Positions 61,368 to 64,000 of a stretch of DNA of 64,000 nt are shown piece after piece. Both the position numbers and the translations under genes were made by a program. The stretch's first letter is position 1. Each line of letters starts with the position of its first letter. The DNA comes from Burkholderia sp. D-99 (lineage in GTDB: Bacteria; Pseudomonadota; Gammaproteobacteria; Burkholderiales; Burkholderiaceae), in assembly GCF_011605345.1 (NCBI RefSeq), contig NZ_JAAOXM010000002.1, positions 124,001 to 188,000 on the forward strand, given 5' to 3'. The notes below the pieces were generated by a model. It made no database searches. It saw nothing but the letters and a program-made list of their open reading frames with translations, and was not told the DNA's origin.

Positions 61368-62117
61368 ATGCCAACCATCGAAGACGCCCTTTACACCGAC
61401 CCACACCTCGTCGCGGTCTACGACCTGTTCAACGCGGGCGATCGCGATTTCGCGTTCTATGCCGCCGCGATCGGCGGCGCACGGCAACGCATTCTCGATC
61501 TCGGTTGCGGCACCGGCACGTTCGCGCGCCGGCTCGCGGCGGCCGGGCACGACGTCGTCGCGATCGATCCCGCGCCGGCGATGATCGACTACGCGCGACG
61601 CCAGCCCGACGCCGATGCGGTGCGCTGGCTCGCGTGCGATCTGCGCAGCCTGCCGCCCGGTGCGCCGTTTGACGCGGTCGTGATGACCGGGCATGCGTTC
61701 CAGTGCCTGCTGACCGACGACGAAATCGACGCGGCGCTGCACGACGTGCGACGCGTGCTCGCCGACGGCGGCCGCTTCCTGTTCGATACCCGCAACCCGC
61801 GCGTCGCGCCGTGGCGCGCATGGACGCCCGAACTTTCGGCATGCAGTGTGGACTCGCACGAAACCGGCATCGTCGATCTTCATCATGCGGTGCGCCCGGT
61901 CGATGGCGCGATCGTGACGTTCGACACGCACTACCGCTTCCGTCGCGACGATACGTTTCTGACGAGCACGAGCCGGCTGCGTTTCATCGAGCAACCCGAA
62001 CTGCAGGCACGCGTGGCGGCAGCCGGATTCGCTTCATCCGACTGGTGCGGCGACTGGCAGCACGCACCGTTCGACGCGGCGACGAGCGCGGAGATCATCG
62101 CGATCTGCCGCGCCTGA
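61368..62117 (+). CDS. class I SAM-dependent methyltransferase
   Basis: A 249-residue methyltransferase. The SAM-binding motif I is Ile-Leu-Asp-Leu-Gly-Cys-Gly-Thr-Gly-Thr (about 43-52), motif II Asp-Val-Val-Ala-Ile-Asp-Pro. Small-molecule type (UbiE-like fold). Target unknown. The ATG at 61368 lies 14 bp after the previous gene. Confidence 0.88.
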   Translation: MPTIEDALYTDPHLVAVYDLFNAGDRDFAFYAAAIGGARQRILDLGCGTGTFARRLAAAGHDVVAIDPAPAMIDYARRQPDADAVRWLACDLRSLPPGAPFDAVVMTGHAFQCLLTDDEIDAALHDVRRVLADGGRFLFDTRNPRVAPWRAWTPELSACSVDSHETGIVDLHHAVRPVDGAIVTFDTHYRFRRDDTFLTSTSRLRFIEQPELQARVAAAGFASSDWCGDWQHAPFDAATSAEIIAICRA

Positions 62118-62134
62118 AGGCGCACCCGATTGCG

Positions 62135-62824
62135 TCAGCCCGCAATGGGCAGCGCATCGACCGCATACGCATGGCGAATCGTGCGGCCCAGCACCGGATC
62201 TTCCAACTCGACCTCGAAGCGCTCGGCCGGCCGGATGCCGCCGATCGCCGCGAGCGTGCCGCACAGCATCGCGGTGCCGTCGACGAAGCGTCCGTCATCG
62301 CGTGCGAACTGCGCGAGCAGATCGTCCGGCGCGCGCATCGCGGTCACCTTGCCTTCCTGGTACAGCACGCGCTCGCCGTCGATCGTCGCGTACGCGCGCA
62401 GCACCAGCTGATCCCAGTGCCCGGCCACGTCGTCGAACTTCCACAGCGTGTTCGCGCACGGCTTGCCGCACATCTGCTTCGACACCGTGATCCCGTAGGT
62501 CTCGACTTCGCGGTCGGTGTGATCGGACGCGATGCCGACGAAGGTCTCGCCGCCGTCGCGCACCAGCACGAATTCCGCTTCGCCGCTGCTCTGCCCGCCC
62601 GATACCTGGATCGCGGGCGACGGATCGAGACGATCGGCCGCGACGCGGTAGAACACGGGTGTGCTCGCCGGGCGCTTGACACCCAGTTCCTCCAGCTCGC
62701 GGATGTGCTTCTCCATGGCGACCGTGTCGCGTCCGGTCCAGCCCGCGATCACGAGCGTGTCGATCGCGATCGTGCGCTCGGTGCGGCCGTCGCGACCGTC
62801 GATCGCGAACGTGATGGTTTTCAT
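62135..62824 (-). CDS. DUF2848 hydrolase-like protein (FAH-like)
   Basis: A 229-residue protein of the DUF2848 family, related in fold to fumarylacetoacetate hydrolases. Conserved parts are Val-Phe-Tyr-Arg-Val near 57, Gly-Ile-Ala-Ser-Asp-His-Thr-Asp-Arg-Glu-Val-Glu near 95-106 and Ser-Lys-Gln-Met-Cys-Gly-Lys-Pro. It follows the cupin gene by 72 bp, on the same strand as the HpaB-like gene, so it is probably the ring-fission product hydrolase or a related enzyme of that pathway. Confidence 0.8.
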   Translation of the reverse strand: MKTITFAIDGRDGRTERTIAIDTLVIAGWTGRDTVAMEKHIRELEELGVKRPASTPVFYRVAADRLDPSPAIQVSGGQSSGEAEFVLVRDGGETFVGIASDHTDREVETYGITVSKQMCGKPCANTLWKFDDVAGHWDQLVLRAYATIDGERVLYQEGKVTAMRAPDDLLAQFARDDGRFVDGTAMLCGTLAAIGGIRPAERFEVELEDPVLGRTIRHAYAVDALPIAG

Positions 62825-62896
62825 CGAATGCTCCTCTGGGCGGGCAGCGCACGCGCACTGCGCCGCCGCCCGCCGTGTGTCATGGATCGACCGCAA

Positions 62897-63283
62897 TCAG
62901 GCCGGGTCGTAGTAGTGAATTTCCAGCAGCACGCAGCCACCGTTCGACTTGAACGGGCCGTGCCATGCGCCGGGCGGACGCACCGCATACGTGTAGCCCT
63001 TGAACGGCGTGCCGCCGTTGCCGTGCTCGTCGTTGCCGACGGTCAGGTCGCCTTCGACGAGAAACACCTCTTCCCAGTAGTCGTGCACGAACGGCTTCTT
63101 CGTGTGCAGCCCTGCCGGCAGGCGCAACAATCGCGTGCGGCTGCCGCGTTTGCGCTCGGTGTCGAGCGCGCCGGACAGGATCAGTTCCTGTGCGCCGGAC
63201 GCCGGGTCATAACCTTCCGGCAGCTGCCAGTCGCGCTGCATGTCCAGCGTATGGAATTCGTCGTGAAGCTTGTTGATGGCCAT
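62897..63283 (-). CDS. cupin-domain protein of the catabolic operon
   Basis: A 128-residue cupin with Gly-Leu-His-Thr-Lys-Lys-Pro-Phe-Val-His-Asp-Tyr-Trp-Glu-Glu-Val-Phe near 58-74 (His/Glu metal ligands) and Gly-Ala-Trp-His-Gly-Pro-Phe near 104. The ATG at 63283 follows GGAGAG. It lies 48 bp after the HpaB-like gene and may be a small dioxygenase or isomerase for its product. Confidence 0.82.
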   Translation of the reverse strand: MAINKLHDEFHTLDMQRDWQLPEGYDPASGAQELILSGALDTERKRGSRTRLLRLPAGLHTKKPFVHDYWEEVFLVEGDLTVGNDEHGNGGTPFKGYTYAVRPPGAWHGPFKSNGGCVLLEIHYYDPA

Positions 63284-63331
63284 CTGTCTCTCCTGTAGCG
63301 ATAGCGGGTGAGTCGAGCGCAATGCGACGCG

Positions 63332-64000
63332 TCAAGCGGCGCGCGGCGTCGACAGTTCCTGGTCCAGCGAATAGCTGCCGAGCATCGAATCGACGAGATG
63401 CGACGCGCGCTGCCAGTCGTACGTGCGATACGCGTGCCCCTTCGTGACGAACGACGCGCCGGCGTAGAACAGTTCGTACTGGTTGTGGCGTGACGCGAAT
63501 TCGGAGCCGACCGCATCCCACGCGAGCTTGAAGAACTTCACGCGCTCCTCGGACGAGCACACGGGTGACTTCTGCGTCTTCTCGATGATGCGCAGCAGGT
63601 CGGGGTTCTCGAAATCGCGCACGCTGGACGGCAGCATGATCATTCCGCCGCCGGCGAGCTCGCGCAGCGTGTTCAGCACCTTCGAATAGAGCTGTTGCGT
63701 GACGACCTGCGAGCCGTACAGCATGTTGCGATCGGGCACATAGAAGCCGTTGACGACGGTGCCCTTCGCTTCCATCCCGTAGACCCACGCCTCGACCATC
63801 GACGCTTCTGCCGCGAGCTGGCCCAGCGTTTCGCGCACCTGCGGGAACGCGTTCGTGCCGTTGACCTCGGAGATCTTCAGGCCGAGCCCGACGAGGAAGC
63901 GCAGCTTCGTCATCAGGCGCACCTGGCATTGGTAGTTCTGGTACACGTGCGCGGGCGTCGCGTGGAACTGCTTCGCGCACATCGCCGTATTGCCGGCGAC
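63332..64000 (-). CDS. HpaB-like flavin-dependent aromatic hydroxylase, C-terminal part
   Basis: At least 223 residues of the C-terminal half of a 4-hydroxyphenylacetate 3-monooxygenase-type oxygenase (full length about 480-520); the N-terminus lies beyond the right edge. Typical segments are Tyr-Gln-Asn-Tyr-Gln-Cys-Gln-Val-Arg-Leu, Gly-Gly-Gly-Met-Ile-Met-Leu-Pro and Arg-His-Asn-Gln-Tyr-Glu-Leu-Phe-Tyr-Ala-Gly. The enzyme uses FADH2 from a separate reductase. First visible gene of a group with the cupin and DUF2848 genes. Confidence 0.88.
   Translation of the reverse strand, partial: VAGNTAMCAKQFHATPAHVYQNYQCQVRLMTKLRFLVGLGLKISEVNGTNAFPQVRETLGQLAAEASMVEAWVYGMEAKGTVVNGFYVPDRNMLYGSQVVTQQLYSKVLNTLRELAGGGMIMLPSSVRDFENPDLLRIIEKTQKSPVCSSEERVKFFKLAWDAVGSEFASRHNQYELFYAGASFVTKGHAYRTYDWQRASHLVDSMLGSYSLDQELSTPRAA

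Overview
The window is about 67% G+C with dense genes on both strands. Its gene families and idioms (HutC-type GntR, IlvB-free ABC-HAAT operon, C4-type OmpC porin, many LysR/TetR/AraC regulators, two RhtB exporters, PHA depolymerase, E. coli-type ArgG) point to a Burkholderia-type betaproteobacterium, most likely a Burkholderia cepacia complex member. The mix of transport, regulation and catabolic genes is typical of a secondary chromosome; that placement is inference. No tRNA, rRNA, CRISPR array, insertion sequence or prophage was seen.

Layout. 1-6.4 kb: end of a P-loop kinase, a LysE exporter, a GST, a CHAP-like hydrolase, a carboxymuconolactone-decarboxylase-like protein with a convergent LysR gene, two small envelope proteins, an orphan small protein and a cold-shock protein. 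6.7-11.7 kb: serine hydrolase, GNAT acetyltransferase, an unknown membrane-anchored protein and a chemoreceptor. 11.8-16.1 kb: the most unusual locus, six co-oriented genes: a lipoprotein, a secreted Pro-rich protein, a lytic transglycosylase, a cyclic-nucleotide-binding protein fused to a FliG C-terminal-like domain, a MotA-like and a MotB-like protein. No other flagellar genes are present. 16.3-20.2 kb: GST, intracellular PHA depolymerase, a DUF3761-type secreted protein, a 45-residue His-rich secreted peptide and a cupin. 20.4-23.6 kb: a basic amino acid ABC transporter (HisJQMP type). 23.8-31.1 kb: a Kdp potassium system with the order kdpF-(27 aa peptide)-A-C-B-D-E and a short KdpD without the usual N-terminal sensor half.

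31.4-40.8 kb: ACT-like small protein, porin, HutC-type regulator, UGT-type glycosyltransferase with a divergent TetR gene, a second TetR gene divergent from a DUF3313-like lipoprotein with two near-identical operator palindromes between them, an orphan PqiB/MCE protein, a small membrane protein and an alpha/beta hydrolase. 40.8-47.3 kb: LysR, DUF3717 protein, LysP-like permease, a diguanylate cyclase with an FNR-type box upstream, a FUSC protein. 47.6-54.6 kb: argG, P-loop kinase, PL7 polysaccharide lyase, and a tartrate/D-malate dehydrogenase plus MFS transporter with a divergent LysR gene. 54.8-56.6 kb: a hipBA-type toxin-antitoxin pair with paired inverted operators. 56.6-64 kb: LysR, a small protein under a Fur-like box, AraC with a divergent RhtB exporter, an unknown 475-residue anchored protein, a methyltransferase, and the end of an aromatic catabolic operon (HpaB-like monooxygenase, cupin, DUF2848 hydrolase).

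Best candidate for an undescribed system: the 11.8-16.1 kb stator/rotor-like locus. It has the parts of an ion-driven envelope motor (MotA/MotB with Asp32, a FliG-C torque-type domain, a wall-cutting enzyme and envelope lipoproteins), with the rotor-like domain attached to a cyclic-nucleotide sensor. All assignments were made by reading the sequence; no database search was run.
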